Below the pieces are notes generated by a model. That model was not told the DNA's origin, made no database searches, and saw only the letters and a program-made list of their open reading frames with translations. Made by a program: the position numbers and the translations under genes. Positions 8,085 through 16,786 of a stretch of 64,000 nt of DNA are shown piece after piece (position 1 is the stretch's first letter; each line of letters opens with the position of its first letter). The stretch lies in NCBI GenBank assembly GCA_963771835.1, contig CAVYVA010000002.1, forward strand, positions 744,001 to 808,000. Direction: 5' to 3'. The DNA is from CAVQCJ01 sp963771835 (GTDB taxonomy: Bacteria; Actinomycetota; Actinomycetes; Prado026).

Positions 8085-9293
8085 GTGGACCTGGCCGACG
8101 TCGCCGCGCTGGACTCCGCTACCGGCCGCGCCCTGACCGGCGTGGCCACCGGGCGGCTCGACGACGGCGAGGACCTGCTGGCCGTCGCCGAGCGGCTGCG
8201 CGCCGGCAACGACCCCGCACTGGTCTCGCTCGCGCTGACCCAGGCCCGGCTGCGGCGGCGGGCCCGGGCCAAGTTCGGGCCGGACGCCGATCTCCTGCTG
8301 TGGACCGAGGCCGGACTGGAGCAGGCGACGAGGCGGTCGGTCGCCCGCCACCGGGCCGAGCGGCTCGGGCTCGCCGGCGTGCAGCACCTGGCGGACCTGT
8401 GCTGCGGCGTCGGTGGCGACCTGCTCGCCCTGGCGGTCGCGGCTCCCCGGGTGCGAGCGGTGGATGCCGACCCCGTGACGGCCGCGGTCGCGGCCGCCAA
8501 CATGCGATCGCTGGGCCTGTCCGACCGCGTCGAGGTGGTGTGCGGCGACGTCCGGACCACCGACCTGGCCGGCTGCGACGCCGCGTTCGTGGACCCGGCC
8601 CGCCGGTCGTCGTCCGGCCGGCGCACCTTCGACCCGGACGCCTACTCGCCCCCGTACTCCTTCGTCCTGGAGCTGGCCGCCCGGTTGCCGGCGACCGCGG
8701 CCAAGGTCGCCCCCGGGATCCCGCACCCGCTCGTGCCGGCCGGGGTCGAGGCGGAGTGGGTGTCCGACCACGGCGACGTGAAGGAGGCGGCGCTGTGGTT
8801 CGGGCCGCTGGCCGGCCTGTGCGGCCGCGCGGCCAGGCGGGCGACGCTGCTCCCGTCCGGCGTCACCCTGGCCGACGACCCCGCCCTCGGGCCGCCCCCG
8901 GTCGGGCCGGCCGGCGGCTGGTTGCACGAGCCCGACGGCGCGGTCGTCCGGGCCGGGCTGGTCGCGGAGGTCGCCGCGTCGATCGACGGGCGCCTGCTCG
9001 ACCCGTCGATCGCGTACATCACCACGGAGACGGACGTCCGGTCGCCGTTCACCCACCGCTTCGCCGTGGACGCGGTCCTGCCGTTCCAGCTGAAGCGGCT
9101 GCGGGCGGCGCTGCGCGAGCGCGGAGCAGGCGATGTCGTGGTCAAGAAGAGGGGCAGCGCGGTGGACCCGGAGGACCTGCGCCGCCGGCTGCGGCTGACC
9201 GGTGGCGGCCCGACCTGGACGGTCCTGCTGACCCGGGTGGGCGCGGCGCCGGTCGCGGTCCTCGCCCGGCCGGATCCCGGTCAGGACACCTAG
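8085..9293 (+). CDS. THUMP-like class I SAM-dependent methyltransferase
   Basis: 402 aa. It has SAM-binding motif I (LADLCCGVGGDLLALAVA), an acidic motif II (VRAVDADPVTAAVAAANM) and a motif IV-like DAAFVDPARR. A C-terminal domain follows (YITTETDVRSPFTHRFAV, LRAALRERGAGDVVVKKRG) of the type annotated THUMP-like in actinobacterial homologues. The substrate is unknown; an RNA substrate is plausible. GTG at 8085 is chosen because it opens the conserved region; the ATG at 8077 is out of frame. It starts 27 bp after the CIRCE element and its stop overlaps the tsaD stop on the other strand (CTAG, 9290-9293). Confidence 0.83.
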   Translation: MDLADVAALDSATGRALTGVATGRLDDGEDLLAVAERLRAGNDPALVSLALTQARLRRRARAKFGPDADLLLWTEAGLEQATRRSVARHRAERLGLAGVQHLADLCCGVGGDLLALAVAAPRVRAVDADPVTAAVAAANMRSLGLSDRVEVVCGDVRTTDLAGCDAAFVDPARRSSSGRRTFDPDAYSPPYSFVLELAARLPATAAKVAPGIPHPLVPAGVEAEWVSDHGDVKEAALWFGPLAGLCGRAARRATLLPSGVTLADDPALGPPPVGPAGGWLHEPDGAVVRAGLVAEVAASIDGRLLDPSIAYITTETDVRSPFTHRFAVDAVLPFQLKRLRAALRERGAGDVVVKKRGSAVDPEDLRRRLRLTGGGPTWTVLLTRVGAAPVAVLARPDPGQDT

Positions 9294-10345
9294 GCGAGCA
9301 CCCGGGTGACCGGCATCGCCGAGTCGGCCGGGTGGTCCAGAGCCGACGGCGTACGGCCGCGGGCCACCAGCTCGGCCCCCAGGGCCGCGACCATCGCGCC
9401 GTTGTCGGTGCACAGCCCCGGCCGCGGCACCCGCAGCCGCAGCCCGGCGGCCGCGCAGCGCTGTTCGGCCAGCGACCGCAGCCGCGAGTTCGCGGCAACG
9501 CCGCCGCCGAGCACGAGGTCCAGGACGCCGTGCTCGCGAGCCGCCCGGACGGCCTTGTCGGTGAGCACGTCGACCACCGCCTCCTGGAACGCCGCCGCGA
9601 CGTCCGCGACCGGGACCGGCTCGCCGGCGAGCTCGCGCTGCTCGACCCATCGCGCGACCGCCGTCTTCAGGCCGGAGAAGGAGAAGTCGAACCGGTGCGG
9701 CGCACCCTCGGCAAGGTCGCGCGCGCCGCCCAGCCCGCGCGGGAACGCGATCGCGGCCGGGTCGCCGTCGCGGGCAGCGCGGTCGATGTACGGCCCGCCG
9801 GGGAACGGCAGGCCGAGCACCCGAGCCACCTTGTCGAACGCCTCCCCGGCCGCGTCGTCGAGCGTCTGCCCGAGCGGGCGCACGTCGGCAGTCACGTCCG
9901 GGACCAGCAGCAGCGAGGAGTGCCCGCCGCTGACCAGCAGCGCCACGGCCGGCTCCGGCAGCGGGCCGTGCTCGAGCTGGTCGACCGCGACGTGCGCCGC
10001 GAGGTGGTTGACCCCGTACACGGGCTTGCCCAGCGCGAGCCCGAGCGCCTTGCCGGCGGCGTCACCGACGAGCAACGCACCGGCCAGACCCGGCCCCGCT
10101 GTGACGGCCACCGCGTCGACGTCGGCCAGCCGCACCCCGGCCAGACGGCACGCCCGTTCGAGCATCGGCACCATCGCCTCGAGGTGCGCCCGGCTGGCCA
10201 CCTCCGGCACCACGCCGCCGAACCGCTCGTGCTCGGCGACGCTGGAGGCGACCGCGTCGGCGAGCAGCGTGGTCCCGCGCACGATCCCCACGCCGGTCTC
10301 GTCGCAGGACGTCTCGATGCCCAGGACGAGCGGACCGTCGGTCAT
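9290..10345 (-). CDS. tsaD: tRNA N6-adenosine threonylcarbamoyltransferase TsaD
   Basis: 351 aa. It transfers threonylcarbamoyl to A37 of ANN-decoding tRNAs (t6A), working with TsaB and TsaE. Visible motifs are VLGIETSCDETGVGIV, the metal-binding histidines in GVNHLAAHV, LVSGGHSSLL, and LVLGGGVAANSRLR near the C-terminus. Its ATG overlaps the rimI stop by four bases (ATGA), so the two are probably translationally coupled. It is the last gene of the acpS-to-tsaD operon and ends tail to tail with the methyltransferase gene, leaving no room for a terminator. Confidence 0.96.
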   Translation of the reverse strand: MTDGPLVLGIETSCDETGVGIVRGTTLLADAVASSVAEHERFGGVVPEVASRAHLEAMVPMLERACRLAGVRLADVDAVAVTAGPGLAGALLVGDAAGKALGLALGKPVYGVNHLAAHVAVDQLEHGPLPEPAVALLVSGGHSSLLLVPDVTADVRPLGQTLDDAAGEAFDKVARVLGLPFPGGPYIDRAARDGDPAAIAFPRGLGGARDLAEGAPHRFDFSFSGLKTAVARWVEQRELAGEPVPVADVAAAFQEAVVDVLTDKAVRAAREHGVLDLVLGGGVAANSRLRSLAEQRCAAAGLRLRVPRPGLCTDNGAMVAALGAELVARGRTPSALDHPADSAMPVTRVLA

Positions 10346-10851
10346 CGGCGCACCCGGCCCGGGACGACATGGCGCATGAGCAGCGCGTCGGCGCCGGGTC
10401 CGTAGTAGCCGCGGCGGCGGCCCACGTCGGCGAACCCCAGCGACGCGTACAGCGCCCGTGCCACCTCGTTGTCCTCGCGCACCTCGAGCATGACCTGCCC
10501 GCACCCGCGCCGCCCGGCCTCGGCCAGCAGCTCCTCGACGAGCGCCCGACCCACTCCGGCGCCCTGCCGAGCCCCGTCCACGGCGACGGTCTGCACGTCG
10601 GCCTCACCGGCGACGACGAGCAGTCCCGCATAACCGACCAGCGCGCCGCCGTTCTCGGCCACCACGTAGTAGCGGGTGTCGGGGACCCCGGCCAGCTCGG
10701 ACCAGAACCCGGCCTCGGTCCAGGGGTCGGCCGTGAACAGCGCCCGCTCCAGCTCGGCGGCGGCCGCGATGTCCCACCAGCGCATCGGGCGCAGCAGGGG
10801 ACCGGCGTCGGCGCCAGCCACGCCTGCCCTGTTCCTGCCAGCACCGGTCAT
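10342..10851 (-). CDS. rimI: RimI-type GNAT N-acetyltransferase
   Basis: 169 aa GNAT protein. RimI acetylates the N-terminal amine of ribosomal protein S18 in E. coli; the actinobacterial enzyme is usually encoded between tsaB and tsaD, as here. Motifs are LRPMRWWDIAAAAELERALF at the start, the acetyl-CoA loop RQGAGVGRALVEELL, and EVREDNEVARALYASLGF plus GRRRGYYGPGADALLM at the end. The start overlaps the tsaB stop (ATGA). Confidence 0.93.
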   Translation of the reverse strand: MTGAGRNRAGVAGADAGPLLRPMRWWDIAAAAELERALFTADPWTEAGFWSELAGVPDTRYYVVAENGGALVGYAGLLVVAGEADVQTVAVDGARQGAGVGRALVEELLAEAGRRGCGQVMLEVREDNEVARALYASLGFADVGRRRGYYGPGADALLMRHVVPGRVRR

Positions 10852-11497
10852 GCCAGCACCGGCTTGCGCTGGCCGGGCGGGGTGGCGTCAGGGCGGCGGA
10901 GGTAGAGCGGCCGAACCGGCAGCAGCTCGCGCGCTCCCGCCCGCGACCAGCGCCGCGAGTGCGCCGGCGGACAGGGGGAGGGACGGCAGCACGGCCTCGA
11001 ACGGGTACAGGTCCGTCGCCGGTCCCAGCACGCTCGTGCCCGCCGCGGCCAGCTCCGCCGCGACGCGGTCCGGCCGGTCCACCGCGGGTCCGCCCGTACG
11101 GGCGCCGGTCTCGTCGTAGGTGGCCCAGTAGACCTCGCGACGCCGCGCGTCCGTGACCACCGCGAAGGCGCCACCGGCGCCACCGGCGAGCGCCGCGTGC
11201 GCGAGCGCGTCCGACGAGCACACCCCCAGGACCGGTACGTCGAGCGCCAGCGCCCATCGTCAGCGCGGTGACCACGCCGACCCGCAACCCGGTGAACGGC
11301 CCCGGGCCGACGCCGACCGCGATCCGGGTGAGGGCGCCCGGTCCGACGCCGGCCGCGGAGAGCACGGCGGCGATCGCCGGGGCCAGCAGCTCGCCGTGCC
11401 GGCGGGCGTCGACCACGGTCGACTCGGCGACCACCCGCACGCCGTCGTGCAGCGCGGCCGTGACCGCGGGCGTCGAGGTGTCGAGGGCGAGCAGCAC
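10848..11497 (-). CDS. tsaB: TsaB, t6A synthesis partner of TsaD (two frame breaks)
   Basis: About 215 aa once restored. The N-terminus has LLALDTSTPAVTAAL and the ASKHA-type loop VGVGPGPFTGLRVGVVTALT; the middle has VLGVCSSDALAHAAL and AVVTDARRREVYWATYD; the C-terminus has ELLPVRPLYLRRPDATPPGQ. Extra bases near 11254 (after ALTM) and near 10937 (after LVA) shift the frame, and each segment continues one base later. TsaB forms the core heterodimer with TsaD. GTG start at 11497, four bases after the tsaE stop codon. Confidence 0.9.
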
Positions 11498-11501
11498 GTG
11501 G

Positions 11502-11994
11502 TCAGGCTAGGCGGGCCACGGCCTGCAGATCGACCCGGTCCCAGCGCGGCCCGGTGCCCCGCAGGCGTACCCGCCGCGGCGCCGGGTCCGAGTCCGCCGC
11601 CGGCCGGTCGATCAGCACCTCCAGCAGGTCCGGCGAGAGCCGTTCGACCTTGCCCTCCCCCCACTCCACCACCGTGACCGCGTCGTCGACCGTGGCGTCC
11701 AGGTCCAGGTCGTCGACCTCGAGACCGGCGCCGACCCGGTACGCGTCGACGTGCACCAGCGCCGGACCGGAGCCGAGAGCGGGGTGCACCCGGGAGATGA
11801 CGAACGTCGGCGACGTGACCGGGCCGCGAACCCCCAGGCCCGCCCCCACACCCTGCGCGAACGTCGTCTTCCCGGCCCCGAGCGGTCCGGTCAGCAGCAC
11901 CAGGTCTCCGGCCCGCAGCACCGTGGCCACCGCGGCGCCCAGCCGCCGCATCGCCGGCGCCGTCGGCGACGGTGAGCTCGACCGGGCGGGTCAC
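11502..11994 (-). CDS. tsaE: TsaE ATPase of the t6A pathway (one frame break)
   Basis: About 163 aa restored. The P-loop is LLTGPLGAGKTTFAQGVGAG, followed by SPTFVISRVH, LVHVDAYRVGAG and VVEWGEGK, all diagnostic for TsaE. The likely start is the GTG at 11994 (VTRPVELTVADGA), whose first bases overlap the udg stop. One extra base near 11953 separates this start from the MRRLGAAVATVLRAGDLV segment. An internal ATG at 11951 would avoid the break but would drop the conserved first strand. Confidence 0.88.
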
Positions 11995-12608
11995 CAGGAC
12001 CGGTCCAGCGGCACCTGCGGCTCGACCAGCATCGCGGCCACCTCGACCAGGTCGGCGAGCAGCGCCGCGCGCGGCGCACCGCGCGGGCCGAACCGCAGCG
12101 CCGCGGACGGGTGGTACGTCACGACCAGCGGCCAGGACTCGAACGCGTGCACCCGACCACGAGCGGCTCCCAGCCGGGTGGACGGGCCGAGCGCCCACTC
12201 GGCCGCAGTCCCGCCCAGGGTCACGATCAGAGCCGGGTCGGCGATCGCGAGCTGCCGGAGCAGCCAGGGGCGGCACGCGGCCACCTCCGTACGGGTCGGT
12301 CTGCGGTTGCCCGGCGGCCGGCACTTGAGCACGTTGGCGACAGCGACGGCGGCCCGGTCCAGCCCGGCCTCGGCGAGGAGCTCGTCGAGCAGCTGACCGG
12401 CGCGCCCGACGAACGGCAGCCCGGCGGCGTCCTCCTGGGCCCCCGGCGCCTCGCCGACGAGCATCAGCCGCGCCCCGGCCGGGCGCTCCCCCGGCACGAC
12501 CTGGGTACGGGTGGCCGCGAGCTCGGCGCAGGCCGTGCAGCCGCGGACCTCGGCGGCGAGCGCGTCCCAGCCGGACGCAGCCGTCGCCGTCGCGGACGGC
12601 AGGCTCAC
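11991..12608 (-). CDS. Family 4-type uracil-DNA glycosylase (Fe-S)
   Basis: 205 aa. Family 4 motifs are present: the paired cysteines RGCTACAEL, the active-site loop VGEAPGAQEDAAGLPFVGRA, a second cysteine pair (VLKCRPPGNRRP and EVAACRPWL) for the 4Fe-4S cluster, and VVTYHPSAALRF. It removes uracil from DNA. GTG at 12608 overlaps the upstream hydrolase stop and the TGA at its end overlaps the tsaE GTG, so it is embedded in the operon. Some members of this family are annotated as DNA polymerase-related proteins. Confidence 0.92.
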   Translation of the reverse strand: MSLPSATATAASGWDALAAEVRGCTACAELAATRTQVVPGERPAGARLMLVGEAPGAQEDAAGLPFVGRAGQLLDELLAEAGLDRAAVAVANVLKCRPPGNRRPTRTEVAACRPWLLRQLAIADPALIVTLGGTAAEWALGPSTRLGAARGRVHAFESWPLVVTYHPSAALRFGPRGAPRAALLADLVEVAAMLVEPQVPLDRSW

Positions 12609-13694
12609 CGCCCCAGCACCCGGTCGACCAGCGCGGCGAGGTGCGCGTCGACCTCCTCGCGGGTACTCGAGCATCACCATGTGACCGCAGTCGTCGCGGA
12701 TCACCAGCTCGGCCTCGGGCACCGACTCGACGATCTGCCGGCTGTGGTCGGCGGGCGTCAGCCGGTCGTCCGCGCCGACCAGGACCAGCGTGTGCACCTT
12801 CCGCAGGACGGGCAGGGCCGACTCCTTGTCGTGGTCGTCGAACGCCGGGAAGAAGTCCGCGACCACGTCGATCGGCGTGCCGGCGTTCATCTGCCGCACG
12901 AAGTCGACGACCGCCGGCGGGACGTCGGAGGAGAACGAGTAGAGCCGGGTGAGCACGAACTCCAGGTCGTTGCCGGTGCGACGGCCCAGCTCGACCAGGC
13001 GAGGCGCGCGGCCCAGGACCGAGACCACCCCCGGCGCGGCCCGGTGCAGCAGCCGGGCCGCCGCGGCCGGCACCCCCAGCGTCACCTCGGCCAGCCGTCC
13101 GGCACTCGTGGAGATCAGCGCCACGCCCGCGACGCGGTCCCCGAACAGCTCCGGCCGCTGCTCGGCCAGCGCCATCACCGTCATGCCGCCCATCGAGTGC
13201 CCGACCAGCAGCACGCGCTGCCCGTGCGGCACCGTGGCCTCGAGCACCGCATGCAGGTCCCGGCCGAGCCGGTCGATGCCGACCGGGCCGGGCTCGCCGC
13301 GGCCCGAGCGCCCGTGGCCACGCTGGTCCCAGTACACCGCGCGCACCCGGCCGCGCATGGCCAGCCGCTGGTAGTGCCAGCAGTCCAGGTTCAGCGCGTA
13401 GCCGTGGCAGAAGACGACCGTGAGCCCGTCGTCGACCGCACCCGCGACGCCGTCCACCCGCTCGGTGTCGGCCTCGTCGATCTCGACGTACAGCTGGACG
13501 CCGTCGTCGGCCGCGACGACGACCGGTGCCGAGTGCACGGACCCGAAGCCGAGCCCGATCCCGGCGGCGTCGGCGAGCGGGCGGCGCAGCAGCCGGCGCT
13601 CCAGCGCGGATCCGACCACCGACCCGGCGGCGGCACCGGCCGCCAGCACGCCGATCCCGACGCCGACGAGCCCGGCTCGCGGCAGCTCGCTCAT
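12605..13694 (-). CDS. alpha/beta-hydrolase (one frame break near the C-terminus)
   Basis: About 362 aa restored. An N-terminal hydrophobic stretch (GLVGVGIGVLAAGAAAGSVV) suggests a membrane anchor. The fold has FCHGYALNLDCWHYQ, the nucleophile elbow LLVGHSMGGMTVMAL (Ser), VLVGADDRLTPADHS (Asp) and DDCGHMVMLEYP (His). One extra base near 12660 breaks the frame after LEYP; the continuation EEVDAHLAALVDRVLGR ends in a TGA overlapping the udg GTG. The substrate is unknown. The same gene lies downstream of alr in many actinobacteria. Confidence 0.87.
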
Positions 13695-14828
13695 CCGCCG
13701 ACCACCACGCGGGGTACCCGCGGCCCGACCCGCGTGACGATCTCGTACGAGATCGTGCCGCAGGCCTGCGCCCAGTCCTGCGCGGTGGGCTCGCCGCCGT
13801 CGCCCGGACCGAACAGGACGACCTCGTCGCCCTCGTGGACCGGGTCGTCGCCGACGTCGACGACGAGCTGGTCCATGCAGACCGTGCCGGCGACCGTGCG
13901 GCGGGCGCCCGCGGCCAGCAGCGGGCCCACGTTCGTGGCTGCCCGCGGGATCCCGTCCGCATACCCGACGGGGACCAGCGCGAGCGTGGTCTCCCGGTCG
14001 GTCACGTACTTGTGCAGGTACGACACCCCGTGCCCGGCCGGAACCCGTTTGGCCAGGGCCACCCGCGCGGTCAGCGTCATCACCGGCCGCAGCCCGAGGG
14101 CGGCCGGGCCGGACAGGTCCGGCGTCGGTGACAGCCCGTACACCGCCAGCCCGGGGCGGACCAGGTCGAAGTGGGTGTCCGGACGGGTCAGCGTGGCCGC
14201 GGAGTTGGCCAGGTGCCGGACCTCGGGCCGCACGCCGGCCGCCTCCGCAGCGGCCACCGCCGCCCGGAAGACCGCCAGCTGTCGGTCCACCGTCGGGTGG
14301 TGCGGGTCGTCGGCGTGCGCCAGGTGCGACCAGACACCGACGACCTCGACCGCGCCCGTCGCCGCGGCCTTCAGCGCCGCGGCGACGAGGTCGTCCCACG
14401 CAGCCGGCGGGCTGCCCCCGCGCCCCAGTCCGCTGTCGACCTTCAGGTGCAGCCGCGCCAGGGCGGCCCGTCGCCAGCGCGGCGGCCGCCACCGCTTCGA
14501 CGGCCCAGGGCGCCGAGGCCGACAGGTCGATGTCCGCGCGCACGGCATCCTCGAACGGGTCGGCGGGGTCCAGGAGCCAGGACAGCAGCCGCGCTCCGGT
14601 GACCCCGGCCGAGCGCAGCGCCAGCGCCTCCTCGAGCAGGGCCGTCCCCAGCCAGGTCGCGCCGCCCTCGACCGCGGCCCGCGCGCACGGCACGAGCCCG
14701 TGCCCGTACGCATCCGCCTTGACCACGGCCAGCACCTGCGCGGAGCCGGCCCGCAGGCGCAGCTGGGCGACGTTGGCCCGCACCGCCGCCACGTCGATCC
14801 GCGCCAGCGCCCGACGGCTCGCGTTCAC
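13691..14828 (-). CDS. alr: alanine racemase (one frame break)
   Basis: About 378 aa restored. PLP enzyme that interconverts L- and D-alanine for peptidoglycan. The PLP lysine is in VLAVVKADAYGHGLVP; other motifs are HLKVDSGLGRGG, VPVGYADGIPRAATN and the C-terminal AGTVCMDQLVVDVG. One extra base near 14468 separates AAAALAT from the following ARLHLKVDSG segment. The GTG start overlaps the nnr stop (GTGA) and its stop overlaps the hydrolase ATG, indicating tight coupling. Confidence 0.93.
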
Positions 14829-16297
14829 CCGCCGATCCTGCCACGGTCGCCGGTCAGCGCCCGGACCGCCGCGGGGACCGCGCCCGCGATCGCCATCGCC
14901 GGTGCCGGGGCGCCGTCGGCGGCCAGCCGGCCGGCGAGCCCGTGCACGAAGGCCGCCACCGGCGCCGCACTCTCGCCCAGGCCGGCGGCGAGGAGCGCGC
15001 CGGTGACTCCGGACAGCACGTCGCCGCTGCCGGCGGTGGCCAGCCACCCGGTACCCGTCGGGTTGACGTGCACCGCGCCCGCACCGCCGGCGGGCGCCAC
15101 CACCGTGGTCGACCCCTTGAGCAGCACGCAGGCCCCCAGGTCCGCCGCGAGCGCCCGGGCGGCCTCGACCCGGTCCGGTCCGACCGGTCGGCCGAACCGC
15201 TCGTACTCGCGGTCGTGCGGGGTCAGCACCGTCAGGGCCCGCCGGTCCCGGACCCAGTCGGGGTGGGCGGCGAGCACCGTGAGGGCGTCGGCGTCGACCA
15301 GGACCGGCAGGTCCGACCCGAGCACCTCGCCGACCCGTCCGGCGGCGGCCGGGTCGGTCCCCAACCCCGGTCCGACCACCCACGCCTGGACTCGGCCCGG
15401 CCCCGCGACCGCCTCCGGCCACCTGGCGTGCACCGCCGCCGACAGCTCCGCGTCGCCGGCGAACCGCACCATCCCGGCCCCGGCGCCCAGGGCCCCGCCC
15501 ACGCACAGCACTGCGGCCCCCGGGTAGTCGGCCGAGCCGGCCACCACCCCGAGCACCCCACGGGTGTACTTGTCGTCGCCGGGGCCCGGGTACGGCCACG
15601 CGTCCTGCACGTCGGCGGCTTCGAGGGCCAGGACGGGCGCGTCCGGCGGCAGCGTCGCGTCGAGGCCGATGTCGACCAGCTCGACGACCCCGGCCAGCCG
15701 GTGCCCGGGGTCGACCAGCAGACCCGGCTTGAGGCAGCCGAACGTCACCGTCACGTCCGCGTCGAACGCCGCACCGTCGACCGCCCCCGTGTCGGCGTCG
15801 ACGCCGCTGGGCAGGTCGACGGCCACCCGCCAGCCCCCGCCGTCCCCGGCCGCGGCGGCCAGGGTTGCGGCCGGCGCGCGCAGCCCGCCCCGACCGCCGA
15901 TGCCGAGCACCCCGTCGACGACCAGGTCGGCGGACCGGACCAGCGCCGCCCACCCCGGCGGCACGGCCACGGCCGCGGCTGCGTCCGTCCGGTGCACGCG
16001 GCCGCCGGCGCGGACCAGCGCGGCCGAACCGCCCGGGTGCGCGCGGTCCCCGACCAGCAGCGCGTCGACCTGCGCCCCGCGGCCGGCCAGCCGGGCCCCC
16101 GCGTACAGGGCGTCGCCGCCGTTGTCGCCGGTCCCGACGAGCAGCACGACGCGGGCGCCGTACCCGCCGCCGAGCAGGTGCAGGCAGGTCGCGGCGAGCC
16201 CGGCCGCGGCCCGGTCCATCAGGGTGCCCGGGGCCAGCGCGGCCATCAGGGCGGACTCCGCGGCGCGGACGGTCTCCACCGGGTGGGCGGCCCGCAC
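14825..16297 (-). CDS. nnr: bifunctional NAD(P)H-hydrate epimerase / ADP-dependent dehydratase
   Basis: 490 aa fusion that repairs hydrated NAD(P)H. The N-terminal YjeF_N epimerase half has LMDRAAAGLAA, VLLVGTGDNGGDALYAGARL and VDLPSGVDADTGAV; the C-terminal YjeF_C kinase-like half has DKYTRGVLGVVAGSADYPGA, VVGPGLGTD, TVLTPHDREYERF, GTGWLATAGSGDVLSGVTGA. GTG at 16297 is used because it opens the epimerase domain one base after the acpS stop. No frame break was found. Confidence 0.94.
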   Translation of the reverse strand: MRAAHPVETVRAAESALMAALAPGTLMDRAAAGLAATCLHLLGGGYGARVVLLVGTGDNGGDALYAGARLAGRGAQVDALLVGDRAHPGGSAALVRAGGRVHRTDAAAAVAVPPGWAALVRSADLVVDGVLGIGGRGGLRAPAATLAAAAGDGGGWRVAVDLPSGVDADTGAVDGAAFDADVTVTFGCLKPGLLVDPGHRLAGVVELVDIGLDATLPPDAPVLALEAADVQDAWPYPGPGDDKYTRGVLGVVAGSADYPGAAVLCVGGALGAGAGMVRFAGDAELSAAVHARWPEAVAGPGRVQAWVVGPGLGTDPAAAGRVGEVLGSDLPVLVDADALTVLAAHPDWVRDRRALTVLTPHDREYERFGRPVGPDRVEAARALAADLGACVLLKGSTTVVAPAGGAGAVHVNPTGTGWLATAGSGDVLSGVTGALLAAGLGESAAPVAAFVHGLAGRLAADGAPAPAMAIAGAVPAAVRALTGDRGRIGG

Positions 16298-16298
16298 C

Positions 16299-16655
16299 TC
16301 AGCCCTCGCCCTCGGCCAGCACGACCGCGGAGGCGATCCCGGCGTCGTGGGACAGCGACACGTGCCAGCGGGTGATCCCCGCGTCCTGCGCGGCGGCCAG
16401 GACCGTCGCCCGGAGCAGCAGCGAGGGTCGCCCGGACGCCGCGGACACCACCTCGCAGTCGTGCCAGGCCAGGCCGGCCGGCGCGCCGAGCGCCTTGGCC
16501 ACCGCCTCCTTGGCCGCGAACCGGGCCGCCAGCGAGGCCACCGGCCGACCGCGCTCGGACGGCGTGAACAACCGCGCGGCCAGCCCCGGCCGACGGGCCA
16601 GGATGCGGGCGAACCGCTCGACGTCCACCACGTCGATGCCCACGCCAACGATCAC
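16299..16655 (-). CDS. acpS: holo-ACP synthase
   Basis: 118 aa. It transfers 4'-phosphopantetheine from CoA to acyl carrier protein for fatty acid synthesis. The Mg-binding Asp is in VGVGIDVVDVERFARIL and the catalytic Glu in ASLAARFAAKEAVAKALGA; HVSLSHDAGIASAVVLAEG ends the protein. GTG at 16655 is chosen because the family begins MIVGVGID; the upstream in-frame sequence is unrelated. It heads the nine-gene minus-strand operon and is divergent from fhs. Confidence 0.94.
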   Translation of the reverse strand: MIVGVGIDVVDVERFARILARRPGLAARLFTPSERGRPVASLAARFAAKEAVAKALGAPAGLAWHDCEVVSAASGRPSLLLRATVLAAAQDAGITRWHVSLSHDAGIASAVVLAEGEG

Positions 16656-16718
16656 GGCCCCAGCGTACGGGCGCGGGTTGGGCCAAGGTCCGTGCGCTGC
16701 GGCCCGGTGTGGCCGATG

Positions 16719-16734
16719 CTGTCTCACGAGACAG
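16719..16734. promoter_or_regulatory. perfect palindrome in the acpS-fhs divergent region
   Basis: CTGTCTC-AC-GAGACAG, two seven-base arms with a two-base centre, 52 bp before the fhs start and 63 bp before acpS. The spacing suggests a dimeric repressor operator rather than an RNA hairpin, since a two-base loop is too tight for full pairing. No regulator was assigned. Confidence 0.5.
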
Positions 16735-16786
16735 TGCCGGGGCCGACCGCTCCGGCGCTCGTGCGCCAGCGGACGAGAGGATCCTC

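Noticed and set aside
12111..15527. Very long open frames on the plus strand opposite alr, nnr and udg
   Set aside because: High-GC antisense shadows: no domain, no ribosome binding site, and they overlap conserved genes on the other strand.
16656..16786. ZTP or THF riboswitch before fhs
   Set aside because: The expected conserved loop sequences were not found; only a short palindrome is present.
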